The notes beneath the pieces were generated by a model that was given only the letters and a program-made list of their open reading frames with translations, was not told the origin of the DNA and did not search any database. Positions 46,850 through 58,683 of a DNA stretch of 64,000 nt are shown here, in pieces. The stretch spans positions 1 to 64,000 of the forward strand of contig JAAMXP010000029.1 in NCBI GenBank assembly GCA_019693395.1, given 5' to 3'. How positions within the stretch are numbered: position 1 is the first letter of the stretch; the number at the start of each line of letters is the position of its first letter. This stretch comes from Ettlia oleoabundans (Eukaryota > Chlorophyta > Chlorophyceae > Chlamydomonadales). The position numbers and the translations under genes were made by a program.

Positions 46850-49800
46850 TTAGGCCTGGGCCAGTGAGGGGCTGCTGCTGCTGCCTTCTTCCAGCTGCAG
46901 TACAAAGCGGAAGCGCATGTTTTCGTCGCCGCTGGTGTACGGGAACCACATGGGGAAGTTGGTGCCTGCACTTGCAAGCAATAGGAGGAAGGCGGGAGAA
47001 AGCATGAGATTTCAGCAAGCTTTTGCAAACCAGTGGTAAAAACAAAAGAGCAGTGAGTCGGCGAATGCACTGCAGCTTCAAACTTCGCAGGGGACGGTGC
47101 TGTGCAACCACATGGACTGCAGATTTTGCAAGCAGCACCCTTTTGCAATAGCAGATGGAAAATCAAAAGGCCGCGGTAGGTTTTCTCACCCCAGATGTTG
47201 TTGGTAAGGCAGTACGAGGCGCCGTACCGCAGGTCTGGAGGCGACTGCAGGCTGGGGAAGGGGGTGTGGCGCCCTGGGCTCACAACCGCCGCATCCAACG
47301 ACCTGCAGCAGGTGCATGAGGCCAAGCAGTGTATTTTACTGACTGTTGATAATCAAGATATAGGGGTCAGGGGGTGCACGACAGGGTAACAAACACGGCC
47401 TTGGGAGCAACTGCGGTGCTGGCGACAGCCCAGGGCCTTCACTGCCAACAGGGCGCTCTGACCTGGACGGCTGAAACTACACAACACAGACGTTCAATTT
47501 AGCACCTGGCAGCTGCCCGGCGGACAGTCTAGCAGTCAATACTCCAGATCCCACCGATACAAATGGAAACAATGAAGCCCACATCAAACAGGAGCTCGAA
47601 GTAAGGTCAAATGCGGCAACGACCCCATCCAGTAAACCACCCGCTTTTACCATGATGCATAAATCCCACCCTTCGCATTGCTTTGCAACCCTTTCACAAC
47701 CCTCCTTCAACAACCCTCCCACATCAGCACCTGATGTAGAGCCGCCTTGATCCATTCGCCGAGTCAACGCTGATGCCCTCGTCACCCACAGCGTGCAGGG
47801 CGTGGCTGCCGTTCCGCAGCACCTCCAGCGGAGAGATGGGCTGCCCCAGCTTGTACAGCAACCAGCTGCTGGAATTCACTGCAGGTGGCAGGCGGAAACG
47901 AGTACGCAGTGGTGGCTGGGACGGGGTGGTGATGGTGCTGGATAAGTTGGTCTGGGAGTACAGCAAGTTGGCGGGTAGCATGATACGATAATATCTCACG
48001 TAGGGTTGGGAGCCGGCTCACTGGTTGTCCCCAAGCCAAGGGCGCTACAGAGCCAGGCAGTGTGTGCCAGTGTCTTTTCCTCTAGGCACTCGCCTGCCTC
48101 CTGCCGTGGCGCCCATCGCAGCCAGAGTGCCTCAGGCAGCCTCGTCGGGGTCTTGTCCTCAAACACGACGTCAAGCTGCAGGTCCTGGGAGCCTGCCTGG
48201 GCCCTGCGGGGGCAGACACAAGGTGCAGGGAGAAACACGAGGGCATGCATGAGGGAGCACTGAGGCGATCCGGCATGAAAGCGCTCCGGTCAGTCAAGCA
48301 GCCGGTTGATATGAGCTGACCGGAGGCATGAGATGGAGACCCACTAGCTAGGTGTGAGAGGTAACTCGGGCGGAGGGGGCCGGGTGCACCGGTGTGCCAG
48401 CCGTGCAACTTGAAGCAAGTAACTCTTGCATGAGCAGACTAGTTATGGACGAGCACAGGCTCAGCCTGCCTGCCATTGCAAGCCTCAACTCAATGCACAC
48501 CACACCTGATCTCCGTCCAAAGCGCCCTGGGGGCTCCCGCATGCTTCACGGCGTAGCTGTCAAAGGCAGCCCTCACAGCAATGTGCAGGCCTCCACCTTC
48601 AGTCTTGCGCCACCACACCTCCTGCGCTTGTGGCAGGTACTCGGCCCGCCTTGCTGAGCCCTTCACGGTGGCATTGGGCTTCCCAAAGTCCTGCAAAAAT
48701 GAGGGGTGGCCACGACAGTTGGGGGGAGTGGGTTTAGGGGCGGCTACGCGGGTACCTACGCAGCGTGAGCGCCCACCACAGTCTGCAAACTTAAGGGCAT
48801 CTGCGACAGTATCTGTAACAAGACAGCCTTGGTGACAGTTACTATATGGCGGCTGATCGACAGAAAAACTGCCCACTGCACAGCTTCAGTGGAGCAGAAT
48901 AGTGCAAATGCAAGGTCCCACACCTTGTAGAACCAGTCTGCCAGAGCATCCCTAGGGAAGTAGGAGTAGTGGTCCCAGATGGCCCCATAGTCCTCCTCTG
49001 CACACCAGGCAGGCAGGCCACACAGCACAGCACAGCCGGGCAGTCAGTGGCACACTCCGGGCAACAGAGTTCGTTTGGATGACAGGCTGTCTGTGGACCC
49101 GTGCAGCAAGTTTCTGTTCGCTGAAAATACGAGCCAGGACAGGAGGCGCAGAGTGCATAACGTAAGGCGTCCGAGCATCCTGCTGCATCTGAGTTCCAAC
49201 CACAGAAGACACCTGCATAGGTGCTGTAGACCGGCAGCGCCAGAGGAGCATCAAAGGCAGCCCAGCTGTCGCCGCCACCCCCTTTGGCATCCACTGCTGC
49301 TGCCGGTTCCCTGTCTGCAAACAAGATGCTGCCAGGGAATCGCAGTGCTGACAGCAGCCTGGCCCAACGCGATGGGCTGCCACTGCCGCTGGCGCCACCA
49401 TTGTCGCCGCTGCCGCTGCTGCTCCCCGTGCCGTCGACACAGCCTGTGCTGCCGCCTCGACGGCTGTCCCTGGCACCACCCCCAACACAATCTTGGCAGG
49501 TGGTGGTACCGCCGCTGCCGCTGCCGCTGCCACTGTCGCCCTCGCAGTCGCTGTCACTTCTGCTACCGGCTGGCTTGAAGCGCAGCCCCACAATGGCGCC
49601 GGTCATGTTGGAGATCTCCACCTGCCAGGAGTCTGATTCAAACACAAGGGGCTCTGACATGCTGCAACGCTTGAAGCTGCTGTTGGCGGCATTGGGCGCA
49701 GGTGGCGACTTGCCCTCCTGAAGCGCTGCCAGCATCTCCCAGGCTTTCAGCCCCTCAGGGCTGCTGCCTGCACCACGGGAAGGTGACAAGGCACTGCACT

Positions 49801-52800
49801 CGAGCACAACTGAGAACACGAGCCTGTTTGTTGGGCGGCAAAACAGCTATTAGTCTGCAACTATCTGGGGGCGTCTAGCACAACTATCTGATATGGCGAA
49901 GCTAACCGACTGAGGCCAGGGAGCAACCTGGGCAAGCCATCTTGCAGCACATCTACACAAACATGCACACAAGTAGTTCCCTCTGGACATTCAGTGATAT
50001 ATGACTGAACGTAATACACCTGTGCCCAGCGACTGTTGATTCCCCCACTCCACCCCACCCCACCGTTGAATTGAACTCAGCATCCCCCGACTCACCCAGT
50101 TCCTGCACCGCCCACAAGGAATAGGCTCGTTGGCGCAACCAGCTGCCCACCGCTATCGCAAATGGGTTCTCACTCCGCTTGTCTGCCAGTTGCTTCTGCA
50201 GGTCTGCAGCGACACAGGGCCAGTGGCATGAGGGCACGCATGGGAGAGGATGCAGATTAGTACTGCCAAGTACAGGAACGGCATGTTTGACCACAGAGTG
50301 AGGTAGGGATGGAAGCCATGTTGGTTTTGAGGCGCTGGGGAAGGTAGCAGAAGGCAGGTAAGAGAATGCCTGTCGGAGCCCAGCTCAATCTCGTCAGCCA
50401 AGTCAGCAATGAGAATTCCGCTTAGAGTGTACGTCAACAGGGCCATGCAGTTGCTACTCCATCATCATTCCCAGCAGCCTGCATCACGCCGAATGCCGGG
50501 AGCGTTCCTACCAGCAACACCCCCAGCAGGGCAGCTGATTGCAGGCCACAGACCTTCATTGCTCCAGCTCTCGTACTCGCCGGGGTATTCCTTCGTGTCA
50601 ACCCCAAAGGTGTGTTCCGGCAGCTGCGAGGCACCAAAAGGGGGAGGGCCAAACGAGTCACAAAAAGGCACCAATGGCATTTGCCTTCGTAAGATGCTTT
50701 ATAAGCTGCTTTGCTCCGCATAAAAATGCACGTGCCTTGAGAAGCAGCCGGCTGAACTTCTGGAACTGCTTGTCGTCGTAGCGCTCCCTGCTGGCCCGCC
50801 GCATGCGCGCCAGAGCCCGGTACTCTGACAGTTTGGCGGGATCGGAGGCAGCGCCATGGATCCTGACAATAGACAGAAAGGGGCAGAGTGGAAGAATTTC
50901 ACCTGACGTCATCAAAACTTCTTTTGCCCCCGTTCCATGCACGCGTCTGCTGGCACGTGCTGTGCAGGTTTCTGCCACTGGCATGCTACACCCATCAACC
51001 CCTAGAGTGTTTGGAATATGCTGTGTTATTACTATGCCGCCAACCCTGCTCACCAGGTGTCCCCTATCTCTGCGGTCACTACGGGCAGATCCAGGTCGGG
51101 GGCGGCCTCCACCAGTTCAGCAACAAACTCATCAAACCCGGCTGCCACCACCTCCGCCTTTGGAAAGTTGTTGCGCACCTGGCTGAAGATATCCAGCACC
51201 TGACAAAGGCAGAAACTACGCGTTAGAAGGGCACAGACCTGGCTGGGGTATTGGAAGAGGAATACAAGGTTCTACTACAAAAGTAACTGTCAGCCAGGAG
51301 CATGCCAGGAACAGACAGGAAGATGTAATGTGAGCAATACACGATGAACTAGGCAGATGCCGCGAGACCAACGCGCACAGAGCGGCGGTTTCATGCACAC
51401 TGGGAGCATTTGGATGGTGGGGATGAGGCTGGAGCAGTGATGCACGTCCTACAATAATGAATGCAGTAATAATAAGCAGGTGCCAGTGCGGGCCCCACCT
51501 GCTGCACCGTGGGTGGCCCCGAGTTATCCCCCGACCAGGCAAAGCACATGGCGTGGTGTAGGCCCTCAACCTGCAACCCAGGCAGGAGTTATGCGTAATG
51601 CACTTGTTTGCGACGAGGCATGTGATTGTAGGGTCCTTGCACATGACTGACGCCTCAGGCCAGCTGGTAGGCACTCTTAGGCCGCTCAGCAAAGGGCTTG
51701 CGACGGCCCCCAATCAGATGCTCCTGGCGCTTGTCTGTCAGCGCCCACCCTCTTCCATGCCCCTTTCTCGCCTGCACACACTCATCCCGGTTGTCCACTG
51801 GGAAGCCTGAGTAGCCACCCGGGTGCCACATGGCCAGTAGCTGCTTGCCGCTGGGGGGATCCCGCCAGATGAACGGTGTGTTCTTTGGCACACCGGGTGG
51901 AGCAGAACCGCCGTTCACCCCCACTGGACACAGCAACAGGGACATTCGCAGACCTTACAAGCGGCATGAAGGCAGCAATGTTGTTGTTCCTTGCAGGGAA
52001 GCAGGCGGCATTACGCAAGGCAAGTGCAGCAAAGTGTTAAGCAGCAGGAGCAGGGTGCAGCAAAAAATGAACAGGCATATGCTGCACAAATGTGTGTATC
52101 ACGCATCGCGGGCGTTCACCGCCACTCCCTCCACGCACCCACCCGATATGGCTTTCACGCCTTCATTGACAAGGAGCGGTACCGCTGCACGCGTCAGGCC
52201 TGGCACGTCCCGCTGGCTGGCCGTGATTTTAGGTGGCAGCCCAAGAGCTCGGTCGAGGTCGTGGGTCAAGCGCACGCCAAACTGTAGCACAGCAAGTAAC
52301 AGAGATAGGGCAGCAAACACTCGAGGGCGGGTGTGCACAAGGTATGACAATGTAGCAGCAGCCCCACCAGCAACACATCAGCAGAGACTGGTGCAGGAGC
52401 AGCAACACCAAGCAAATGGCTTGGGGTGCTACATACAGACAAGTCATTGGTACAGGCTGCAGGCTGGTTATGGACAACTTTCCAGCATTCAAGGTTGTCC
52501 CAGAACACCCAGATGTGGTGGGTGCATGAGTCAAGGACCCACCTGCAGAAGGTCGGCGTCATAAAGCTCGACCTGCAAGGGACCCGAAAAAGAGGCGGCA
52601 GAAATGCTCGGCGCGTGAGGAAAGAACGGGGCAAATGTTGGGCAAAAGCAGGGAAATTGTGCAGCGCAAATAAAAAAGCCGGAGTATGGTGGGAGGCTGC
52701 TGACATGCTGCAGGGAGAGCTGCAAGGTGCCAAACGAATGGATTGGTAGCACGGCCGCAGAGACATGTGCCCCTCATCGCACCTGGGCGTTATGCGGCAG

Positions 52801-53401
52801 AGCGTGCCACACGATGTCGCCGTGCTTCACTGCCTGCCGGAACTGTTCCACCGTGGTGGCATTGGGGCATGTGATGCCGATGCGTGCCGGGCAATCCAGG
52901 AACAGGCTGACAAGCCAGGAGTGGGTGAGGAACACGAGACGCTCGGTGCCGCCGTCCCGCTCTCTCAACTGTTCCGCCACTTGGGCAGCTGCTGGGAAAT
53001 ACGCATTGAAGTATCTGGCTGCAAAGACAAGCAAGAAGCGGTGTTCAGGATAAAGGGCAATGCTTCAGGTCCAATAACAAGAAGCCCTTAGCGCCAACCA
53101 GGGAATGGAATGGCTGGTGAAGCTGGATGGGGTACCACCGGACCCCTTGGCAAGCTGCTTCCACAGCTTTTACCAGAACCTTGAGACATCACTCACATAT
53201 CACGAAGTTGTCGTATCCAGGCTCTGGTCCGCCGGAGTGGAACCCAACATCGAGGTGGCAGGCAAAGAGGATTGACACGCGGCGGATATGTTTGGCAGGG
53301 GCGGCGGCGGGCCCGCCGGCGACGCCAAGAATGGCCAAGCACAGCATTGCAGCCGACAGAGGGATGCAAATTCTGCATGGCGTGCAAGGACATAAGCACA
53401 T
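46850..53401 (-). CDS. Secreted DUF5054-like (glycoside hydrolase 38-like) protein
   Basis: A long multi-exon gene with stop at 46850. The first exon (53197-53401) encodes a signal peptide (CIPLSAAMLCLAILGVAGG) and then LFACHLDVGFHSGGPEPGYD. Later exons include LVFLTHSWLVSLFLDCP, FGVRLTHDLDRALGLPPKIT, LAMWHPGGYSGFPVD, HHAMCFAWSGDNSGPP, VVTAEIGDTWIHGAASDP and the final TNFPMWFPYTSGDENMRFRF. The His-x-Asp-x-Gly-Phe motif, HxW repeats and NxWGTNFPMW end recall DUF5054 proteins, which resemble family 38 glycosidases; I place it there from memory. Substrate is unknown. A Ser/Gly-rich stretch of about 80 residues (coded near 49350-49570) interrupts the domain. An alternative in-frame Met lies at 53347. 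It probably acts outside the cell or in a vacuole. Function as a glycosidase is unproven. Confidence 0.75.
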
Positions 53402-53865
53402 CGATGACTTGAGGGAGGTAGAAGGACCCTGTGCTGTCTATCGTGCGGCTGAGACGGTAGGTGCGGCTGAGCGGCAAGTGCCGCGTGGCAGCCAGGGCAG
53501 TGGCGACAGTGTCGCTGAGGCAGGGATCACCACCACTTGGAAGCATGGAACGTTTGGAGGTCTTTAGACGCCTGAAACCAAGGGCACCTGCGGTCCATTC
53601 GGCTTTTCTCGTTGCAGGAGCCCGCTGCGTCAGAGAGGCATGTTTGGTAGATTGCGAAACGATGGGAGACCGTCCTCCCAGCCATCCTTCACCCTCATAA
53701 GAACCCCTGCCAGCGGGGCACCGAGCGCGAGAAGGACTCCTACTTCGAGCAGGAAGCAGTTGTGCGGGCCCTTTTCATTCATTATCTTCCCGCCGTGTTT
53801 AAATTGAATTTTTCGTACTGTCCCGCCCCCTTTCGGGGCCCGGCAGCGGCGGTTACCGTCCCGAA
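53402..53865. promoter_or_regulatory. Divergent promoter region between DUF5054-like gene and CEP131
   Basis: 464 bases separate the two start codons. The part next to CEP131 is GC-rich (about 53818-53860). No specific element was recognised. Confidence 0.4.
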
Positions 53866-56800
53866 ATGAGCGTCGAAGCGGCAGACAGCGTGCTGCAGGA
53901 AGTAGCGGCGCACATTAACCAGCATCACTATCGAGAGAGCCGCTCCACGCGCGCCACCGCCGGCAGAACAACCAAGCCCGCTACCCCCCCGCCGGCGCCG
54001 ATGGTTGAACAGCCCCGCTCTGGCTTTGCCACAAGCGGTAGCGTACATGACTACATGCCTGGTACTCGCCCTGCGTCCTCGGCACGCTCCACTAGAAGGC
54101 CTCCTCGCCCCCGCATGCTGAACATACAGCCGGCAGGCAATTCACCAGCCAGCGGCGGTGAAGCGGCAGGTAGCGCCAGCTGTTCACAGGGCAGCACCCT
54201 TGAAGCAAAAACCCTTCCTCTCGAGGACAGCGCTGAACGCGTGAGCAGCCAGGCCGCGATTGTGGCAGCACCTCCCAACCATCGCGTCACTGCCGCCGGG
54301 GGTGCTTTCAAGCTGCCGCGCACCACCATCCCTCCACCGCCTGCCATGGAACACGCAGATGCGCCGTCCACCACACGGCGGCCCTTCTTCCCAGCAGCTT
54401 GCCAGCTTATGAGCAATGTGCGGGCTTCTGCCTCAACAGAGAAGATGGGGCACATCATGCGGATGATTGAGGAGCTTGAGAAGCAGGCAAACGAGGAAGC
54501 TCGCCAGGTGGCCCCAGCCGCCATTCCAACTGCTGCCGCGCCAGATGCCCAGGGCCAGAATCAGCCACAGGAGCCACAATCGGCGGTTGCTGCACCCCAC
54601 CCCATGGCCAGGGTATTGGCATCTCAGCCGTTCAGCCTCGCCAGCAAGCAGGTATTGGCGGCTGCCGCCACCAATCCCACTGCAGCAAGGGCGGTCGAGG
54701 CTGCTGAAGCATCCAAGACTGCGCGCAAGTCGGCACAGGTGCTGACCATGCCCGCCAAGGCCAGGACAGTTGCGTCTGCCGCACCACAGGCCCATGCTGC
54801 CGACGACGGCACTGCAGCAGTTGCTATGGCCCCTCCTTCGGAACCAAACCTGCAACCTGCTGCGCCACCATCCGGTCAGCAGCTCAATGCGGCAGCTGTG
54901 GCCAGCAGCGTGCGAGCCAAGATCCAGCACTTGCAGCAGCAAGTGGCCGAGAAGGACAGCCAGGTGGCGGCGCTGCGGCAGCAGGTAGAGGCAGTGAAGC
55001 GGCAGCAGGCGGCAGCGGTGAGGGCTGCAGAGGTCGCCCACAAGGTGAGACAGAAAACTTACGTTGGGGCTGGGCAAAGGGGGCTCTGGGCAAGTACAGC
55101 TAGAATAACGTCTACTGAAGTCTTCTGGGGTACTTTTTACTGCCTTGCTGCTGCTTTTGTTGTTGATAGGCGCCCTGCTACTACCAAGGCGTTGCTGCAT
55201 GCCACTTACCTGTAGCTGCTGAATCAACGCGGCGCTTGCATTCTGAGCCTGCCTGCTGCAGGACCAGCTAGCTGCACAGAAGGCGGAGGCTGAAGCCCAA
55301 GCCTCCCGCAGCATGAACCTCATTGAGCGCATCATGAAGGACAAGGATGCGCTGTCAAGTGGGGCCCTTGTCACTGCCTTGCCGTCCCTTGCCTGTCAGC
55401 TGCATGCGCGCGGGTTGCTTCATGCTTGTATACTTGATCCTGCCACCAAGAAGGTTTGTTGTCTGCGACAAATAACTTGTCGACTGTGGCTGTCTTTGCG
55501 CTCAAGCATACACACAATCTACCTGCTGCCCGTTTGTCTGACTGCAGCCAAGTGCGCCAAGCTGTCGGCTGACGTGGGCGCCATGCAGGCGGTGGCGGCC
55601 AAGCAGATCGAGACACTCAAGGAGGGGCTGGCTCAGGAGCTGCGCAAGCAGAAGGTGCGGCGCGACAGAGCCGCCGCGTCCTGCCTACAGTGCCTGGCTG
55701 ACCTCAGGCTCAGGCTCATCCAACACCGTTGCTTCGGCCTGCACACCAGCCCTGCACATGATCTCCTGTGTGTCGGCTCACTGACCCATGGGTCAGACAG
55801 CTGGCTGGGCCCTTAGATGCCCTTAGAAACACAGTATTGCAAGCGGCGCTCTGCTTTGCAGGAGGTGTGGGTGGCTGCTGAGCGTGCCAAGCGTGAGGCG
55901 TGGATGGCTGAGCAGACGCGCAGCATTAAGGAAAGCACAGTTAAAGGGCTTGAGCCGGAGATACAGGTGGGTTACCTGCACGTATTCTCCTAGCGTGTCT
56001 GTCACTGCACTCAGATGGGTGATGTGCTGTTGACAGTGAAGTGGCCGGGTATAACCCATTGAAGAATTCAGGTGGATTTTCGGTGGTGTATGACGAGGTG
56101 GAGGGGATGCTGATGTCACCAATTTGTTGAAAGACGGAGAATTGGAGATGGGGCGAAAAGGATAGGGCAGGGCAGAGCTGACGGGTGCGTTTGTTTGCTT
56201 TGCTTTCCTGCACCACCACCCTCTGTTGCAGAGGCTTGTGGAGGCCCACAAGGCGGAGATGAAGCGTGTGGAGCAGCGCCAGGAGGTTGAGATTGGGCGC
56301 CGACTGCAGGCAGCAGCCGCGCAGCACGAGGAGCAGCTGGCGGCGGTGCGGGCGCAGGCTGCCTCTGAGCAAGCAGCGGCGCTGGAGGCGGAGCGGGCGG
56401 CTGTCAGGGATCAAGTCAAGGATGCACAGAGCAGGTGAGGAGTATAGGTAGTTGTAAGTTAGGGACCATGAGACGGCCAGCTGCTTGTTGTGTTGGTCGA
56501 GCAGTATGTAGGACACCTCTACATTGCATTGAGCTAAGCTTAGCTGACCCACAACCCTGCGAGCATGCACGACATCCGACCCTACCATTTCACCTTGCAT
56601 TTGCCGCCCCACTCACCTTATCACCTGCTGCAGGTTTGAGGTTGAGCTTCAGTCACTGCGCATGCGTCTGGCAGCGGAGCACCAGATGCAACTGGACCGT
56701 GCAGACGCAGGTAGTCGCACTTAGTCTTGCAATGCACGCTTGGCGTTGCCCAAAAGGCTTGCTTGCTGGTGGGGCAGCGGTGTGACAGCTTGTGTATGCA

Positions 56801-58376
56801 GGCCAACAGGTGAAGTCCACCTGGCATCAACCTTGGAGATTAACGATGAACTCCATAGCTGCCACGTCTTTGCTGTGTGCAGCGCGACGCGAGGACCAGG
56901 CCCGCATGCAACAGCAAGCGGTTGAGCATGAGCAGCGTGTGGCGGCGCTGAAGGCGGAGTGGGAGTGCGAGAAGCAGCAGCTGGCACTGCAGCGGCAGCG
57001 GGAGGTGGAGGGCGTGAGACAGCAGTATGAGGTCATTCAGGTAGGTGCCACCAACCGCTGTTGCGCTGTGCCACCGGAAGTTGAACAATTGAGATGGCAT
57101 CGAAGCTTGCGCTTGTCAGTATCAAGGCTTGTTGTTCACAATGAGGCTAACTGCTAATGATGGATTTCGCAGTTTTTTCAATTCCCCTTGCCCCCTGAGT
57201 GTCACAGGAGGCATGGAGGGCCGCAGCCAGTGAGCGTGCACGGCGTGAGCTGGAGGGACGGGAGGCGGCGCTGAGGCGCCAGCTGGCGGTTGAGCGTGAT
57301 GAGGAGCTGGCGGCGGTGGTGAGCCGCCTGGAGGAGGATGCGCTGGCAAAGGAGGGAGAGATGCAGGCAAGTGCTACATCCTATCTAGAGCAGTGGCAGG
57401 CTGACTTGGAGAAAGCTTGGAGTTTCTGAGCTCGAACCGGTACATCATGGAGAAAGCTTGTGTGTTTCTGAGCTCAAATCATCATACGCAACTGGCTGGC
57501 TGAGTTGATGGGACCGTTGCCTCTGAAACCAGGGTTTGGACTGCTGCTGCACGCGCTTAGTGATGCCCGCAGCAACTGCTTGCCTGCAGAAGCAGCTGGC
57601 AGCGGGTGAGGCGGCTGCAGAGGCCAAGTGGCGGGCTGAGGTGTCTCACCTACAGGAGGCAGAGAGCAAGCTGGCAGGTCAGGCACCCCGCCATTTGCAG
57701 AGATAGTTTGTGTACACCTGAAAAATACCATGCCGCATGCTGATACGCCCAGCAGTCCAAGGCAGCAATGGCTTGCCAGGATGGCTTAAGTCATCGTGGT
57801 TGCTTGCCTGCCTGCTGCAGAGAAATGCGACACTGCCGAGTCACGCGCCGGTGCCGCTGAGCGGAAGATAGTGCGGCTTGAGGAGTTGGTGCACACGCTG
57901 CAGCGAGAGGTGTCCAGCAAGGGGAGCAGCCTGGCTTGGCTGGAGGATCAGGCAAGTGGGATAGATGCTGCTTGCAGTCATGCTTTTGGATTGACTGGGG
58001 GATTCTGTTGCCAGGCTCTGCACCGTACTGGGATACCCAACGCGAAGCTAATAGTACCGCCTTACTGCTTGAACCCACTGTGCTGCAGCTTGCGGCAGCC
58101 AGGAAGGAGGCGGCCAACCGCCAGGAAGCCGTTGCCGCTGCACTGCTAGGCGCCAGGGAGCAGCACGCCCGAGAGCTAGCTGCGTTGCAGGAGCGGGCGG
58201 CAGAGGCTGAGGGGGTAGCAAGTCAGGCACAGGCAGAGCTGGAGGCAGTGCGGGAGCGGCGGCTTAAAGAGATGGGGGAGGTTGAGGCACGGTTCTGGGC
58301 CCTGCTGAACACCAAGGATGGCACCATTGCGTCGATGACTCAGCAGCTGCAGGAGCTGCATGCAGCGGTATCGTGA
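53866..58376 (+). CDS. CEP131: CEP131/AZI1-like centriolar satellite and basal body protein
   Basis: CEP131 is a coiled-coil protein of centriolar satellites and the ciliary transition zone, needed for normal ciliogenesis. Eleven exons join in phase: 53866-55044, 55262-55358, 55548-55654, 55862-55966, 56232-56434, 56634-56710, 56883-57040, 57208-57366, 57590-57677, 57821-57951, 58089-58376 (863 aa). The first 360 residues are disordered and Ala/Pro-rich, with a short helix at EKMGHIMRMIEELEKQANEE. The rest is near-continuous coiled coil. Family hallmarks are SIKESTVKGLEPEIQRLVEA (close to the conserved KGLEPEIQ motif of animal CEP131), ERDEELAAVVSRLEEDALAK, and LAEKCDTAESR. Two introns use GC donors (after 57366 and 57951). 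A TGTAA signal is at 58495-58499. Presence implies a ciliary or basal-body gene set in this alga. Confidence 0.87.
57408..57478. repeat. Short imperfect direct repeat in a CEP131 intron
   Basis: The segment GGAGAAAGCTTGGAGTTTCT followed by GAGCTCGAA (from about 57408) recurs about 41 bases later as GGAGAAAGCTTGTGTGTTTC followed by TGAGCTCAAA. It lies just after the GC donor of intron 8. Confidence 0.8.
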
Positions 58377-58683
58377 ACTGCCATACCAGCGCTCGCCTGG
58401 AATGTATGTAGCACCAAAAGTGCGTTTATAACGGGCGAAGCCGAACATGGTCCAGTGGTGCCTGATGCCTGATGCAATGTGCAACAGCTTTATATGTAAC
58501 TGAATGCCGAAAGGAGGCAGAATGAACGTGTTCAGAGATTACTAAAGACGAGCGGCACACAGGCTTGCAATCACACGCAATTGCGCATTCCAGTGTTGAA
58601 GAGGGAGGAGGTACATTGTGGCAGTTCATAACGGAGTGTTGGCGGCACTTCAGGCCCTAGTACTTGAAGATTGTGCCGAGATG
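58377..58683. other. Convergent 3' region, CEP131 and NAD(P)-binding-like gene
   Basis: 307 bases between two converging stop codons. TGTAA at 58495-58499 is the probable CEP131 polyadenylation signal. Nothing else was recognised. Confidence 0.45.

Noticed and set aside
49075..49721. Plus-strand open frames rich in Pro, Leu and Arg opposite the DUF5054-like gene
   Set aside because: They are antisense shadows of the Ser/Gly-rich coding exon.
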